Shown piece by piece: positions 8,465 through 17,508 of a stretch of 64,000 nucleotides of DNA (position 1 is the first letter of the stretch; every line of letters begins with the position of its first letter). Below the pieces are notes generated by a model, which saw only the letters and a program-made list of their open reading frames with translations, did no database searches and was not told where the DNA came from. The DNA is from Acinetobacter terrae (lineage in GTDB: Bacteria > Pseudomonadota > Gammaproteobacteria > Pseudomonadales > Moraxellaceae), in NCBI RefSeq assembly GCF_013004375.1, contig NZ_JABERI010000009.1:124001-188000 (forward strand). The letters are read 5' to 3'. The position numbers and the translations under genes are program-made.

Positions 8465-9670
8465 TTACTTATGCGCGGATTTATAACGCGATAGCGCAGT
8501 TACTGCCACAGCAGAGATTACAACTGCCGGTAAACTCGCCATTAAAATACCTGTTGTTCCCAATCCTAATGCCAAAATTTTCCCTGTAAGTAACGGCCCC
8601 GTCATTGCACCCAAACGCCCTAGAGAAATCGCACTGCCCACACCGGTCACTTTACCCGTACCCGAATAGAAGATTGGCGAAATACCATACAGAATTGATT
8701 GACCGCCGGTTGAGAAGATTCCACCCATCACGCCTGCCAGAACCAGCATTGGAATAGAAGTTGTCGTGAATAACAGACTCAGGGCAACAAATAAACCACT
8801 ATAGATAATGACTGCCATCTGCCAAAGTTTTAAGCGATCAAGCAAATAACCCAAAGCTAAAGTCCCAATCACCGCACCCACCTGGAATACCAACATCACC
8901 ATAAAGGCTTGCTGTTTTTGCAGACCCTGTTCCATGAGCAAATTTGGCAACCAGCTAATCAAAATATAATTGATCATCAACGTGAAGAAGAAACCTACCC
9001 AAAGTGGCAAGGTATTTTTATATTGTTGGTTTTTAAACAATACTTGTGCCATGCCCGGCACAGCTTCTGTAGACACTTGCACTACAGCTACAGGTTTTGG
9101 CTTATCTTTAAGAATCATTGCCATAAATGGAATAAGCACTAACGGCGTTAAACCACCAATCAGGAACAATGTTTGCCATTGAATCTCAGGCAATAAAATT
9201 GCAAGACCGGCAACGAAAATTGCCCCGACTGGCAAACCACAATACATCAGACTGTTTAACTTACCACGATTGGCTTCAGTCGCTTCATCACCCACCACTG
9301 AAATCATGGTCGGCATTGCTGCACCCAAGCCCAGTCCCGTAAAGAAGCGCGCTGCATACAAAACTTCGACGCTTGGCGCAATTGCAGTCAGCGACATGAA
9401 AACACCAAAAATACCAATAGATAACATCAGGACTTTCTTTTGTCCCAAATAGTCAGCAATACGCCCACCAAAGAATGCTCCAAACAGCATTCCAAATACG
9501 CCTAAACTAAAGACATACCCCATCTGAACCTGATCCAAACCGAATGTTGCTGCAATTCCCTTCGCTGCTATACCCGGTGCTTGAAGATCGAAACCTTCAA
9601 AAAATGCGACCCAAAAACACAAAAATATCGTTAAGATTTTTTGTAGTTTCCCTGTGTGTGTTTGTGCCAT
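8465..9670 (-). CDS. mhpT: MFS transporter, aromatic acid:H+ symporter family (MhpT-like)
   Basis: A 401-residue inner-membrane protein with about 12 hydrophobic segments. It closely follows the 3-(3-hydroxyphenyl)propionate transporter MhpT as I remember it: EGFDLQAPGIAAKGIA in helix 1, GGRIADYLGQKK in the 2-3 loop, LMYCGLPVGA and GGQSILYGISPIFY. The exact substrate cannot be told from sequence; a phenolic or hydroxyaromatic acid is likely. No catabolic genes are adjacent, so it stands apart from its usual pathway neighbours. A Shine-Dalgarno-like GGAGATCA precedes the ATG. Confidence 0.78.
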   Translation of the reverse strand: MAQTHTGKLQKILTIFLCFWVAFFEGFDLQAPGIAAKGIAATFGLDQVQMGYVFSLGVFGMLFGAFFGGRIADYLGQKKVLMLSIGIFGVFMSLTAIAPSVEVLYAARFFTGLGLGAAMPTMISVVGDEATEANRGKLNSLMYCGLPVGAIFVAGLAILLPEIQWQTLFLIGGLTPLVLIPFMAMILKDKPKPVAVVQVSTEAVPGMAQVLFKNQQYKNTLPLWVGFFFTLMINYILISWLPNLLMEQGLQKQQAFMVMLVFQVGAVIGTLALGYLLDRLKLWQMAVIIYSGLFVALSLLFTTTSIPMLVLAGVMGGIFSTGGQSILYGISPIFYSGTGKVTGVGSAISLGRLGAMTGPLLTGKILALGLGTTGILMASLPAVVISAVAVTALSRYKSAHK

Positions 9671-9943
9671 GATTGATCTCCATCAATAGTATACAAATCG
9701 TTTTTACAATGACGATTCATCTCACTATTCTCTGCCCAATCGATTGATTGAAATACCACGACAATAGTCGGATTTGATGGCATAAAAATGATAAAAGCCA
9801 ATCAAATTAGACCTAAAAGATTAAACAAATAGACTTTTTAAATCTTAGTTTTATTTATTAACACATGTTTTCAAAGACTTATATTTACGGTAGTTATTTA
9901 TGATTAAACTATAGTCAAAATTTATTCATGAAAATTAGGCGAT
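9671..9943. other. Intergenic region upstream of the MhpT-like transporter
   Basis: No convincing gene. It contains a 10-bp perfect palindrome CAATCGATTG at 9737-9746 within a run of ATTG repeats, about 70 bp before the transporter start. That could be a regulator site, but I do not recognise it. The rest is AT-rich. Confidence 0.4.
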
Positions 9944-9970
9944 AAAAAAACCCGCATAATGCGGGTTTTT
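9944..9970 (-). terminator. Terminator of mnmG
   Basis: CCCGCA / TGCGGG stem with a 3-nt loop, with A and T tracts on either side, just after the mnmG stop. Confidence 0.88.
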
Positions 9971-9983
9971 TCAAATCGGCAAA

Positions 9984-11867
9984 TTATGCTGATTTTTTAG
10001 CTTGTGCTGCATTCTTACGAATGGTAATCATGACCAGCTGTACCGCAGCAGGTGTAACACCTGGAATACGGCTAGCTTGTGCCAAAGTTTCAGGACGCAC
10101 ATCTTTCAGTTTCAAGGTAATTTCACGAGACAGACCAGAAACGATATCATAATCGAATTCAGCAGGAATACGTGTTTCTTCCAGACGCTTCATTTGCGCA
10201 ACATCTTCATGCTGACGGCTGATATAACCCGCATATTTCACTGCAATTTCAATTTGCTCACCCACAAATGGAGTCACTTCAGAATTGGTTAATTCTGAAA
10301 TTTGAGCAAAACTGATATTTGGACGTTTAAGTAAATCAATCGCACTACATTCTTTACTTAAATCCGCACCTGTCATCTCAACGAATTTTTTACCCATTGG
10401 ATTGTTTGGCGCAGCCCATAAGTGCTGTAAACGACCTGTTTCTTTTTCAACTGCTTCCATTTTTTCGCAGTAAGCTGCCCAACGCGTATCATCAACCAAG
10501 CCCATTTCACGACCGATTGCAGTTAAACGTTGATCCGCATTGTCTTCACGAAGCATCAGACGATATTCGGCACGTGAGGTAAACATACGGTACGGTTCTT
10601 TTGTACCGAGTGTAATCAAGTCATCTACAAGAACACCCATATACGCTTCATCACGTTTTGGTGTCCATTGTTCTTGATCCCAAGCACGGCGTGCTGCGTT
10701 CAAGCCTGCAAGCAAACCTTGCGCACCAGCTTCTTCATAACCAGTCGTACCGTTAATTTGACCAGCAAAATACAAGTTAGCAATGGCTTTGGTTTCAAGC
10801 GAGAATTTCAATGCTTGTGGATTGAAATAGTCATATTCAATCGCATAACCCGGACGAAGGATATGTGCATTCTCCATACCACGAATTGAACGAACCAATT
10901 CAAACTGCACGTCAAATGGTAAAGACGTAGAAATACCATTTGGATAAAGTTCGTGAGTATCCAGACCTTCTGGTTCCAGAAATACTTGGTGAGAATTTTT
11001 ATCCGCAAATTTATGAATTTTATCTTCAATTGATGGGCAATAACGCGGACCTACACCTTCAATTTTACCTGTGTACATCGGTGAACGGTCGAGTCCACCA
11101 CGAATGATTTCATGCGTGCGTTCATTGGTATGGGTGATATAGCAGTTTACTTGTTCCGGATGCATAGATGCATCGCCCATGAATGACATGGTCGGAGACG
11201 GGAAATCACCCGGCTGTGGCGTCATCACTGAGAAATCAACTGAACGTGCATCAATACGTGGTGGCGTACCTGTTTTTAAGCGGCCTACAGGTAAGTTTAA
11301 TTCACGTAAACGCGCAGCCAATGAAATTGAAGGCGGATCACCCGCACGACCACCGCTAGATTTTTCAAGTCCAACATGGATCACACCACCCAAGAATGTA
11401 CCGGTCGTCAATACAACCGTTTTCGCATCAAAGCGAACACCCATTTGAGTCACAACACCTTTAACGGTATCGCCTTCAACAATGAGGTCATCAGCCGCTT
11501 GCTGGAAAATATCTAGGTTTGCCTGATTTTCTAATGTTTCACGAATCGCAGCTTTATAGCGAATACGGTCAGCTTGTGCACGTGTTGCACGTACTGCTGC
11601 ACCTTTACGTGAATTTAAAATACGGAATTGAATACCACCTTTATCGGCAGCAAGTGCCATTGCACCGCCTAAAGCATCAATTTCACGAACTAAATGTGAT
11701 TTACCAATACCACCGATGGCAGGATTACAGCTCATCTGCCCTAAAGTCTCAATGTTATGAGTTAAGAGCAAAGTCTGGCGACCCATACGCGCGGCAGCAA
11801 GTGCTGCTTCGGTACCTGCGTGACCGCCACCGATAACAATGACATCGTAAACTTTAGGATAATGCAT
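9984..11867 (-). CDS. mnmG: tRNA uridine-5-carboxymethylaminomethyl modification enzyme MnmG (GidA)
   Basis: FAD-dependent partner of MnmE; installs the cmnm5 group on wobble U34 of several tRNAs. The 627 residues match the family length. An N-terminal Rossmann motif ([19 protein letters not shown]), the [10 protein letters not shown] loop, the GTFLGG motif, GYAIEYDYF and the C-terminal helical MnmE-binding region are all present. It is monocistronic, with its own terminator and an AT-rich 250-bp upstream region. Confidence 0.97.
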   Translation of the reverse strand: MHYPKVYDVIVIGGGHAGTEAALAAARMGRQTLLLTHNIETLGQMSCNPAIGGIGKSHLVREIDALGGAMALAADKGGIQFRILNSRKGAAVRATRAQADRIRYKAAIRETLENQANLDIFQQAADDLIVEGDTVKGVVTQMGVRFDAKTVVLTTGTFLGGVIHVGLEKSSGGRAGDPPSISLAARLRELNLPVGRLKTGTPPRIDARSVDFSVMTPQPGDFPSPTMSFMGDASMHPEQVNCYITHTNERTHEIIRGGLDRSPMYTGKIEGVGPRYCPSIEDKIHKFADKNSHQVFLEPEGLDTHELYPNGISTSLPFDVQFELVRSIRGMENAHILRPGYAIEYDYFNPQALKFSLETKAIANLYFAGQINGTTGYEEAGAQGLLAGLNAARRAWDQEQWTPKRDEAYMGVLVDDLITLGTKEPYRMFTSRAEYRLMLREDNADQRLTAIGREMGLVDDTRWAAYCEKMEAVEKETGRLQHLWAAPNNPMGKKFVEMTGADLSKECSAIDLLKRPNISFAQISELTNSEVTPFVGEQIEIAVKYAGYISRQHEDVAQMKRLEETRIPAEFDYDIVSGLSREITLKLKDVRPETLAQASRIPGVTPAAVQLVMITIRKNAAQAKKSA

Positions 11868-12123
11868 AATGGTTTGAGAGATAAAAAAGAATGACGGAGT
11901 ATTATATCAAAACTTAGAAAGATAAGTTGACAAAATGAGTCGATTTTATCAATGAAGATATGACTGGCTATCAATTCATAAAAATTTGAAATGTAATCAT
12001 GCTTTGCAGAGTTACTATAGAAACAAAACACTTAATCGGCAAAAATTTACCTGATTAGCATTGTTTTATTTTGGTTATTTTTTAAGCTTGATGCTGGGTA
12101 CATTACAAACAAAGGTATAAAAG

Positions 12124-12639
12124 ATGAATAAGAATTTCCTGCTCTCATCCATTCTCTGTGGTTTATGTCTCGCGCCATTTTCAGCTTCCGCAAATGATAA
12201 AGTCGAAAAGGTTTATAATGCGCAAAAATACCAACAGGTTTGTAAAGGTAAAAGTCAGGGCGCGCCAGTCAGTTTTGCATATCGCGGTATTATCTGGAAT
12301 GGTACCTGTGAACCGCAATTCTTTCCTTCCTCCAAAAATGCTTCCATAACTGGAGATGAAGCAGAATTAAATTCAATTTGCCAAAGCGATGCAAACACCA
12401 CATCTATCAACATTGAAGGCATGGCAATAAAAGGTAAATGTGCTTTAGGATTTATGGCACCTAGACCTACTTCTCAACCTCCAATGCAATCTCAACCTCC
12501 AATGCAATCTCAGCCTTCGATGCAGTCCCAACCCGGAATGCACTCCCAACCCGGAATGCACTCCCAACCCGGAATGCAGCATCCACCTGGAATGCAACAT
12601 CAAATGCCTACTCAGCCACAAATGCAGCCCCAACCTTAA
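12124..12639 (+). CDS. Secreted protein with duplicated Cys-pair motif and Met/Pro/Gln/His repeat tail
   Basis: I do not recognise this 171-residue protein. Residues 1-23 form a signal peptide ending FSASAN. The mature part has two similar halves. Each has two cysteines about 20-22 residues apart (Cys40/Cys62 and Cys86/Cys106), and each ends in a related stretch (GIIWNGTCEPQF versus GMAIKGKCALGF), suggesting internal duplication with one disulfide per half. From residue 117 the tail is hexapeptide repeats of the type SQPPMQ/SQPGMH, rich in Met and His. It is probably periplasmic or secreted; metal binding by the tail is only a guess. AAAGG precedes the ATG, and a terminator follows. Confidence 0.75.
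   Translation: MNKNFLLSSILCGLCLAPFSASANDKVEKVYNAQKYQQVCKGKSQGAPVSFAYRGIIWNGTCEPQFFPSSKNASITGDEAELNSICQSDANTTSINIEGMAIKGKCALGFMAPRPTSQPPMQSQPPMQSQPSMQSQPGMHSQPGMHSQPGMQHPPGMQHQMPTQPQMQPQP
12472..12597 (+). repeat. 18-bp tandem repeats within the secreted-protein gene
   Basis: Seven imperfect 18-bp units encoding SQPPMQ, SQPPMQ, SQPSMQ, SQPGMH, SQPGMH, SQPGMQ and HPPGMQ. Neighbouring units are nearly identical at DNA level, as expected from slippage, so copy number probably varies between strains. Confidence 0.85.
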
Positions 12640-12687
12640 CTTCCGTCTCAATAATGAGTATAAAACACTAATTTTATTCAAATTATT

Positions 12688-12720
12688 AACGGGTAAAAGG
12701 ATTACTTTTACCCGTTTTGT
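12688..12720 (+). terminator. Terminator downstream of the secreted-protein gene
   Basis: Perfect 12-bp stem AACGGGTAAAAG / CTTTTACCCGTT with a 5-nt loop, followed by a short T run. Confidence 0.8.
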
Positions 12721-12790
12721 ATATTGCTAATTTAAAAAACTGGTTTAAACTCAAAGCATATTAAGGATAAAAATATAAAAAGGATATTCC

Positions 12791-13681
12791 ATGGATTCGG
12801 GGCTATTTACTTTTTTTTTACCCATGGCGCTTGCCATCATGATGACTGGATTAGGGCTAGAACTTACGGTTAAAGATTTTCTTCGTGTACAACGCCATCC
12901 TAAAGTTATTTTTTTAGCTCTATTTACACAATTGATTATTCTGGTTTTGATCGCCTTTTTAATCTGTATCTTGTTAAAACTTCCGCCGCTTTTAGCCGTG
13001 GGCTTGATGCTACTTGCCGCTTCACCCGGTGGACCGACTGCAAATTTAATCAGCTATCTTTTTAAAGGGGATGTGGCACTCAATCTCACTCTCACCGCAA
13101 TCAACTCCCTAATTTGTACTTTTACGCTACCTTTTATCGTGAATCTGTCGATTCATTATTTTCTAGGTGAGCATCCAAAAATTGGGATGCCGACTGAAAA
13201 AATCACCCAAGTATTTTTAATTGTTTTCATCCCAGTTTGTTTGGGAATGTTTATTCGCTCAATTGCACCCAACATTGCATTAAGACTGAACAGACCCATG
13301 CGATTTTTTTCCGTGATGTTTTTGTTCTTAATTTTCTTTTATGCATTATATAGAGAACGGTTTAACATCGTTGAATATTTTGTCGATATTGGACTTGCAA
13401 CTGCGCTTTTTTGTTTTACCAGTTTATTGGTTGGTTATCTAATACCGCATCTGGCTGGGGTTTCTGATAGACAGGCACGTGCATGTACCTTTGAAATAGG
13501 CATTCATAACACTTCAGTTGCAATGACGATTGCATTGTCCGTGTTATCCAGTACCACCATCGCGCTACCTGCAGGCATCTATTCTATTTTTATGTATGTT
13601 TTTGCTTTTATATTTGGCTATATTTTAACAAGACGTCCACTGCTACTTAAAGAAGCAAATTCAAAAGCACTCAATGAGTAA
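12791..13681 (+). CDS. Bile acid:sodium symporter (BASS) family transporter, copy 1
   Basis: A 296-residue inner-membrane protein with about nine to ten hydrophobic segments. The family motifs are GLGLELTVKDF near the N terminus, LMLLAASPGGPTANLISYLF, and a second crossing-helix block FEIGIHNTSVAMTIAL. Bacterial BASS proteins carry organic anions such as bile acids, pantoate or keto acids with Na+; the substrate here is unknown. AAGGAT lies 6 bp before the ATG. A close paralogue follows 286 bp downstream in the same orientation. Confidence 0.85.
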   Translation: MDSGLFTFFLPMALAIMMTGLGLELTVKDFLRVQRHPKVIFLALFTQLIILVLIAFLICILLKLPPLLAVGLMLLAASPGGPTANLISYLFKGDVALNLTLTAINSLICTFTLPFIVNLSIHYFLGEHPKIGMPTEKITQVFLIVFIPVCLGMFIRSIAPNIALRLNRPMRFFSVMFLFLIFFYALYRERFNIVEYFVDIGLATALFCFTSLLVGYLIPHLAGVSDRQARACTFEIGIHNTSVAMTIALSVLSSTTIALPAGIYSIFMYVFAFIFGYILTRRPLLLKEANSKALNE

Positions 13682-13686
13682 AAAAC

Positions 13687-13745
13687 ATCTGATTCATAGC
13701 TGCAATAGATCCCTTAATAGGCATACTCTGTAATATGAATCAGAT
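13687..13745. repeat. 12-bp perfect inverted repeat between the two BASS genes
   Basis: ATCTGATTCATA at 13687-13698 and its exact complement TATGAATCAGAT at 13734-13745, separated by 35 bp, immediately after the stop of the first transporter. No T tract follows, so it is not a classical terminator. It could be an mRNA 3-prime structure or an operator for the second gene. Confidence 0.6.
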
Positions 13746-13967
13746 CTAAGTAAATTAATGATTCTACCGTTCAATTGCTTTCATTCCACTCAGGAAGATT
13801 AAAGTAAATCGATGCAATTATAGTTGTACTGATCAACGGTCAATTCTCGCTATTCCATATTCTTTACTTATCCGCTATACACCTAGCAGTATTCAATTTA
13901 GTAAAAATCAGTACAAGATAACTTCACCTAAATCAAAAAACAACTAACCAAGAAAAGGAGATTTCGA

Positions 13968-14843
13968 ATGGATTCAGGAATCATTACCATTTTATTACCT
14001 TTAGCACTTGCCATCATCATGATTGGTTTAGGACTAGAGCTTACACTCAAAGATTTTGCCCGCGTAACACAGCAACCTAAGGTGATTTTCATTGCACTGT
14101 TTTGCCAATTGGTTGTTTTAGTCAGCATTGCATTTATCATCTGTAAAGTTCTAGCCCTTCCGCCTCTTCTTGCTGTGGGCTTAATGTTACTTGCAGCCTC
14201 ACCCGGAGGAAGCACAGCCAACCTGTTTAGCTACCTGTTTAAAGGGGATATTGCACTAAACATTACTTTAACCGCGATTAATTCAGTCATGGCCGCTTTC
14301 ACTCTGCCTTTTATTGTCAATTTTTCAATTCAATATTTTATGAATGACGGGCAGCAAATTAGCTTGCAGCTCAGCAAAATATTACAAGTGTTTGCCATTA
14401 TCATCATACCTGTATGTATTGGTATGCTGATTCGACACTATGCGCCAAACTTCACGGCAAAACTGAATAAACCACTGCGTATTTTTGCGGTGAGTTTTCT
14501 AGTACTGATTATTGTTGGCGCAGTAGTAAAAGAACGTCATCAAATTTTAGAATATTTAGCACAAATCGGTTTGGCGACGGTTTTATTCTGTCTATGTAGT
14601 TTGATTATTGGTTATTTTGTACCGCGCTTGCTGGGTATTAATAGTGCACAAGCACGTGCCTGTGCTTTTGAAATAGGCATTCATAACAGTACACTTGCCA
14701 TGACGATTGCTCTTACCATCATGGCCAGTTCTACCATTGCCATGCCTGCTGCGGTGTATTCGATTTTTATGTATGTTTTTGCCGCTGTATTTGGCATGTT
14801 ACTCAATAAATTCGCGCCACATCCAGCGACGATATTGAGTTGA
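13968..14843 (+). CDS. Bile acid:sodium symporter (BASS) family transporter, copy 2
   Basis: A 291-residue paralogue of the gene at 12791, sharing long identical stretches (GLGLELTLKDFARV, LMLLAASPGGSTANLFSYLF, FEIGIHNSTLAMTIAL). The central region (residues about 120-200) and the C-terminal tail differ most. It has its own strong AAGGAG Shine-Dalgarno sequence and a 286-bp upstream region, so it probably has a separate promoter. Substrate unknown. The pair looks like a tandem duplication that has since diverged. Confidence 0.85.
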   Translation: MDSGIITILLPLALAIIMIGLGLELTLKDFARVTQQPKVIFIALFCQLVVLVSIAFIICKVLALPPLLAVGLMLLAASPGGSTANLFSYLFKGDIALNITLTAINSVMAAFTLPFIVNFSIQYFMNDGQQISLQLSKILQVFAIIIIPVCIGMLIRHYAPNFTAKLNKPLRIFAVSFLVLIIVGAVVKERHQILEYLAQIGLATVLFCLCSLIIGYFVPRLLGINSAQARACAFEIGIHNSTLAMTIALTIMASSTIAMPAAVYSIFMYVFAAVFGMLLNKFAPHPATILS

Positions 14844-14863
14844 TTGATCTTCCAAAAATATAG

Positions 14864-14889
14864 GGATGTTCTATACGTCCTTTTATTTT
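14864..14889 (+). terminator. Terminator after the second BASS gene
   Basis: GGATGT / ACGTCC stem (one G-U pair), 5-nt loop, followed by TTTTATTTT. Confidence 0.65.
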
Positions 14890-14975
14890 CAGGATAGTTT
14901 TTATCAATATATAGTTGTTTAAGCCTGAGTTCCGTTACAATGCTATTTTTAAAAACACAAATTTAGGTTATCTCC

Positions 14976-15881
14976 GTGAAGTGGTTACAAATTCATATTA
15001 CCGTTGATCAAGCTCAAGTCGATTTTACTGAAACCCTACTCAGTTCATTAGGCGCTGTTAGCGTAACTTTAGATGATGCTGAAAATCAGGACTTACTTGA
15101 ACCACTTCCAGGTGAAACTCCACTTTGGAATAAAGTCATTGTGACTGGCATCTACGCACAAGAAGAAGGCGAAGAAATTGATGTTGATGCTTTAATGACA
15201 TTTATTACAGCACAAATGCCTGAAGCGCCATTACGTCATGAATTTATTGAAGACCAAGAATGGGAACGCACCTGGATGGATGCGTACGAGCCGATTCAAA
15301 TCGCGGATAAATTCTGGATCGTACCTGAATGGATGGAATCACCTGATCCAGAGGCTGTGAATCTTAAACTAGATCCAGGTTTGGCATTTGGTACCGGTAA
15401 CCATGCAAGTACTTTCTTGTGCTTACAATGGCTTGGTAAAACGGATGTTAAAGATAAGATCGTGATCGATTATGGTTGTGGTTCAGGCATTTTAGGTGTG
15501 GCTGCACTATTATTAGGTGCCAAAAAAGTATATGCCACGGATATTGATCCTCAAGCAGTGCTTGCTACCCAACAAAATGCGGAATTGAATGGTGTACTCG
15601 ATAATCTTTATGTTGGACTTCCTGAAGAGTTCAATGCAGAGTTTAAAGATCAAAAAGCAGATGTGTTTGTCGCAAACATTCTTGCCGGCCCGCTGATGGC
15701 ACTTGCGCCTGAATTCGCAACTTTAATTAAATCTGAGGGAGAGTTCGCACTTGCCGGCATATTAGAAGAGCAAGTTGCTGATGTTTCTAGTGTTTATTCT
15801 GAGTTTTTTGATATACTCGAAGTCGAAAAACGTGAAGAACATTGGTGCCGAATTTCGGGAAAACGACAAACTACCCATTAA
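14976..15881 (+). CDS. prmA: Ribosomal protein L11 methyltransferase
   Basis: SAM-dependent enzyme that trimethylates L11. The 301 residues contain the N-terminal L11-recognition domain, the [15 protein letters not shown] segment and the SAM-binding motif [14 protein letters not shown], then the catalytic-region motif NILAGPL. The start is a GTG, with TAGG about 8 bp upstream; no better start exists, and MKWLQI is the conserved N terminus. It lies 15 bp before the zinc-ribbon gene, so the two are probably cotranscribed. Confidence 0.95.
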   Translation: MKWLQIHITVDQAQVDFTETLLSSLGAVSVTLDDAENQDLLEPLPGETPLWNKVIVTGIYAQEEGEEIDVDALMTFITAQMPEAPLRHEFIEDQEWERTWMDAYEPIQIADKFWIVPEWMESPDPEAVNLKLDPGLAFGTGNHASTFLCLQWLGKTDVKDKIVIDYGCGSGILGVAALLLGAKKVYATDIDPQAVLATQQNAELNGVLDNLYVGLPEEFNAEFKDQKADVFVANILAGPLMALAPEFATLIKSEGEFALAGILEEQVADVSSVYSEFFDILEVEKREEHWCRISGKRQTTH

Positions 15882-15896
15882 AATTTTGAATAGACC

Positions 15897-16769
15897 ATGA
15901 GCGAAAAACAAACCTACTGCCCTAACTGTTTTACCAAGTATAAAGTCTCCGTGGCTCAACTGACAGTTGCTCGAGGCATGGTTTGTTGTGCAAAATGTTC
16001 GACAAATTTTAATGCGTTAACGCATCTTGTAGTAGAAAAAGATCAATCTTCTTCTACTACATCGACTTCCTCTTCAATTTTTGACGATAAAAACCCTCAA
16101 TCCAACGAGACGAGCGCTGAGACCTTAATGGTAGGTCAACCCCCAAAACAACATTTATTAGATATTTTCGATCAAAAAGTAGAAAACTCCAATATTGATT
16201 TAAAAACCTATCTCAACAATTTAAATTATTTCAGCACAGACCCGATTGGCACTTACCCTGCTCTTAATTGGTCTGAAAAATCAGAACAAGAGAATAAAAA
16301 AAGCTCCTGGAACTATGTTTTATGGGGTGTTGTAAATTTATGTTTGATTAGTTTACTTATTTTTCAGTTTTTTTGGTTTAACCCGAAAATTCTAAATAAT
16401 AGCCCTGTCTTTAGTGCTTTATTTAATACGGCATGTCAGGCATTTAATTGTTCGGTTATGGAACAAAATTATCGCCTCATCTCAACCAATAAAGTTAAAA
16501 TAAAACAAATTTCGAAGAAAGAGACTCAATTTACCGGCGAGCTCATCAACTACCATTCTAAAAGTTTAGCCCTGCCAATTATCAAGGTGAATTTGAAAGA
16601 TAATGGAGAAATTATTTCTTCTTATTCTTTCCAGCCTTCTGAATATTTGATTGACAGTCTTACAGGAATACAACGAATTCCACAAAATAGTCCTTTTAAA
16701 TTTAAGTTTAGCCTTCCTGTGGAACGTAAAAGCTTTGATACCTATAGTTTGGAAATAATTCGACCTTAA
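15897..16769 (+). CDS. MJ0042-type zinc-ribbon / DUF3426 membrane protein
   Basis: A 290-residue protein. The N terminus has a zinc ribbon with two Cys pairs (CPNC at residues 8-11 and CAKC about 20 residues later), matching the MJ0042-type domain. A Ser-rich linker follows, then one membrane segment near residues 140-160 (VVNLCLISLLIFQFFWF) and a C-terminal DUF3426 domain predicted to face the periplasm. Such proteins commonly sit next to prmA in gammaproteobacteria; their role is not established. Confidence 0.82.
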   Translation: MSEKQTYCPNCFTKYKVSVAQLTVARGMVCCAKCSTNFNALTHLVVEKDQSSSTTSTSSSIFDDKNPQSNETSAETLMVGQPPKQHLLDIFDQKVENSNIDLKTYLNNLNYFSTDPIGTYPALNWSEKSEQENKKSSWNYVLWGVVNLCLISLLIFQFFWFNPKILNNSPVFSALFNTACQAFNCSVMEQNYRLISTNKVKIKQISKKETQFTGELINYHSKSLALPIIKVNLKDNGEIISSYSFQPSEYLIDSLTGIQRIPQNSPFKFKFSLPVERKSFDTYSLEIIRP

Positions 16770-17144
16770 TATTGAAAAAAACTATTAAAAAATGTAAAAA
16801 AAATGCAGTTTTCTTGCTCACTTTTTCTTAGACAATGCTATCATACGCGCCACGAAAGCTTTGTGCTGCAAACTCCTCACTATTTTCACAACAATTATAG
16901 TTTAGCTTATATGCGCTTTATCCTGATAATGCGTATTGAGTAGATTTTTTTGTTTTGATTTTGGTCGGTAACAAATATTAAACTATTGTTACGCTTAATT
17001 TTTGATCAAAAACGTCGAGTTGTGGCAAGCTAAATGTACAAGTTTTAGAACTTCCGTTTTAGGACCTAAAACGGAATTTAAATTTTAAACCACTTTTATA
17101 TATCCCTTTACCCAAGTGATATTTGATTTTTCGGATTAATTCGC
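16770..17144. other. Long leader/promoter region of fis
   Basis: No gene seen. It contains an inverted repeat GTAACAA-N11-TTGTTAC (16968-16992) and a perfect hairpin TTCCGTTTTAG / CTAAAACGGAA (17052-17076) about 70 bp before fis. A plausible -10 TATCAT lies near 16838. The hairpin lacks a T tract, so it is more likely a leader structure than a terminator. Confidence 0.45.
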
Positions 17145-17414
17145 ATGAATAGCAAATCTCCTATTTTTACTGCACAATCTGATGTCGCTCTTCGTATTCA
17201 CGTAGATCGCGCAGTTCGCCATTATTTTGCACAATTGCAAGGCGAGCAACCTTCTCAGGTATATGACATGGTGCTGGCAGAAATGGAGAAACCTCTTCTA
17301 TCTGTAGTTCTAGAATATACGCGTGGTAACCAGACACGCGCTGCTGAGATTCTCGGATTGAACCGTGGTACTTTACGCAAAAAGTTGAAAGCTCACGGTT
17401 TAATGAGTGAATAA
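17145..17414 (+). CDS. fis: Fis-family nucleoid-associated DNA-binding protein
   Basis: An 89-residue protein, slightly shorter than the 98-residue enterobacterial Fis. The C-terminal helix-turn-helix ([20 protein letters not shown]) is highly conserved. Fis bends DNA, shapes the nucleoid and modulates stable-RNA promoters. In enterobacteria it follows dusB; here it stands between the DUF3426 gene and purH with a 375-bp upstream region and its own terminator. Confidence 0.92.
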   Translation: MNSKSPIFTAQSDVALRIHVDRAVRHYFAQLQGEQPSQVYDMVLAEMEKPLLSVVLEYTRGNQTRAAEILGLNRGTLRKKLKAHGLMSE

Positions 17415-17420
17415 ATGATA

Positions 17421-17453
17421 AAATGCTCACGGTTACCGTGGGCATTTTTTTTA
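17421..17453 (+). terminator. Terminator of fis
   Basis: An 11-bp stem (AATGCTCACGG / CCGTGGGCATT with one T-G pair), TTA loop, then eight T. Confidence 0.9.
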
Positions 17454-17508
17454 TCTTATATTTTGCCTGCTGTTTTAATCTAGACCTTTAATATTGTTGA
17501 CGAAAATC

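Noticed and set aside
9737..9746. CAATCGATTG palindrome as a defined operator for the MhpT-like transporter
   Set aside because: Short, AT-rich and with no adjacent regulator gene; noted in the intergenic entry only.
11762..12031. 89-residue minus-strand ORF upstream of mnmG
   Set aside because: It overlaps the mnmG N terminus in another frame and lacks motifs; the 250 bp before mnmG is AT-rich spacer.
12445..12681. 78-residue Leu/His/Arg-rich ORF on the minus strand
   Set aside because: It is the antisense shadow of the SQPxM repeat tail; its own repeats come from the same DNA repeats.
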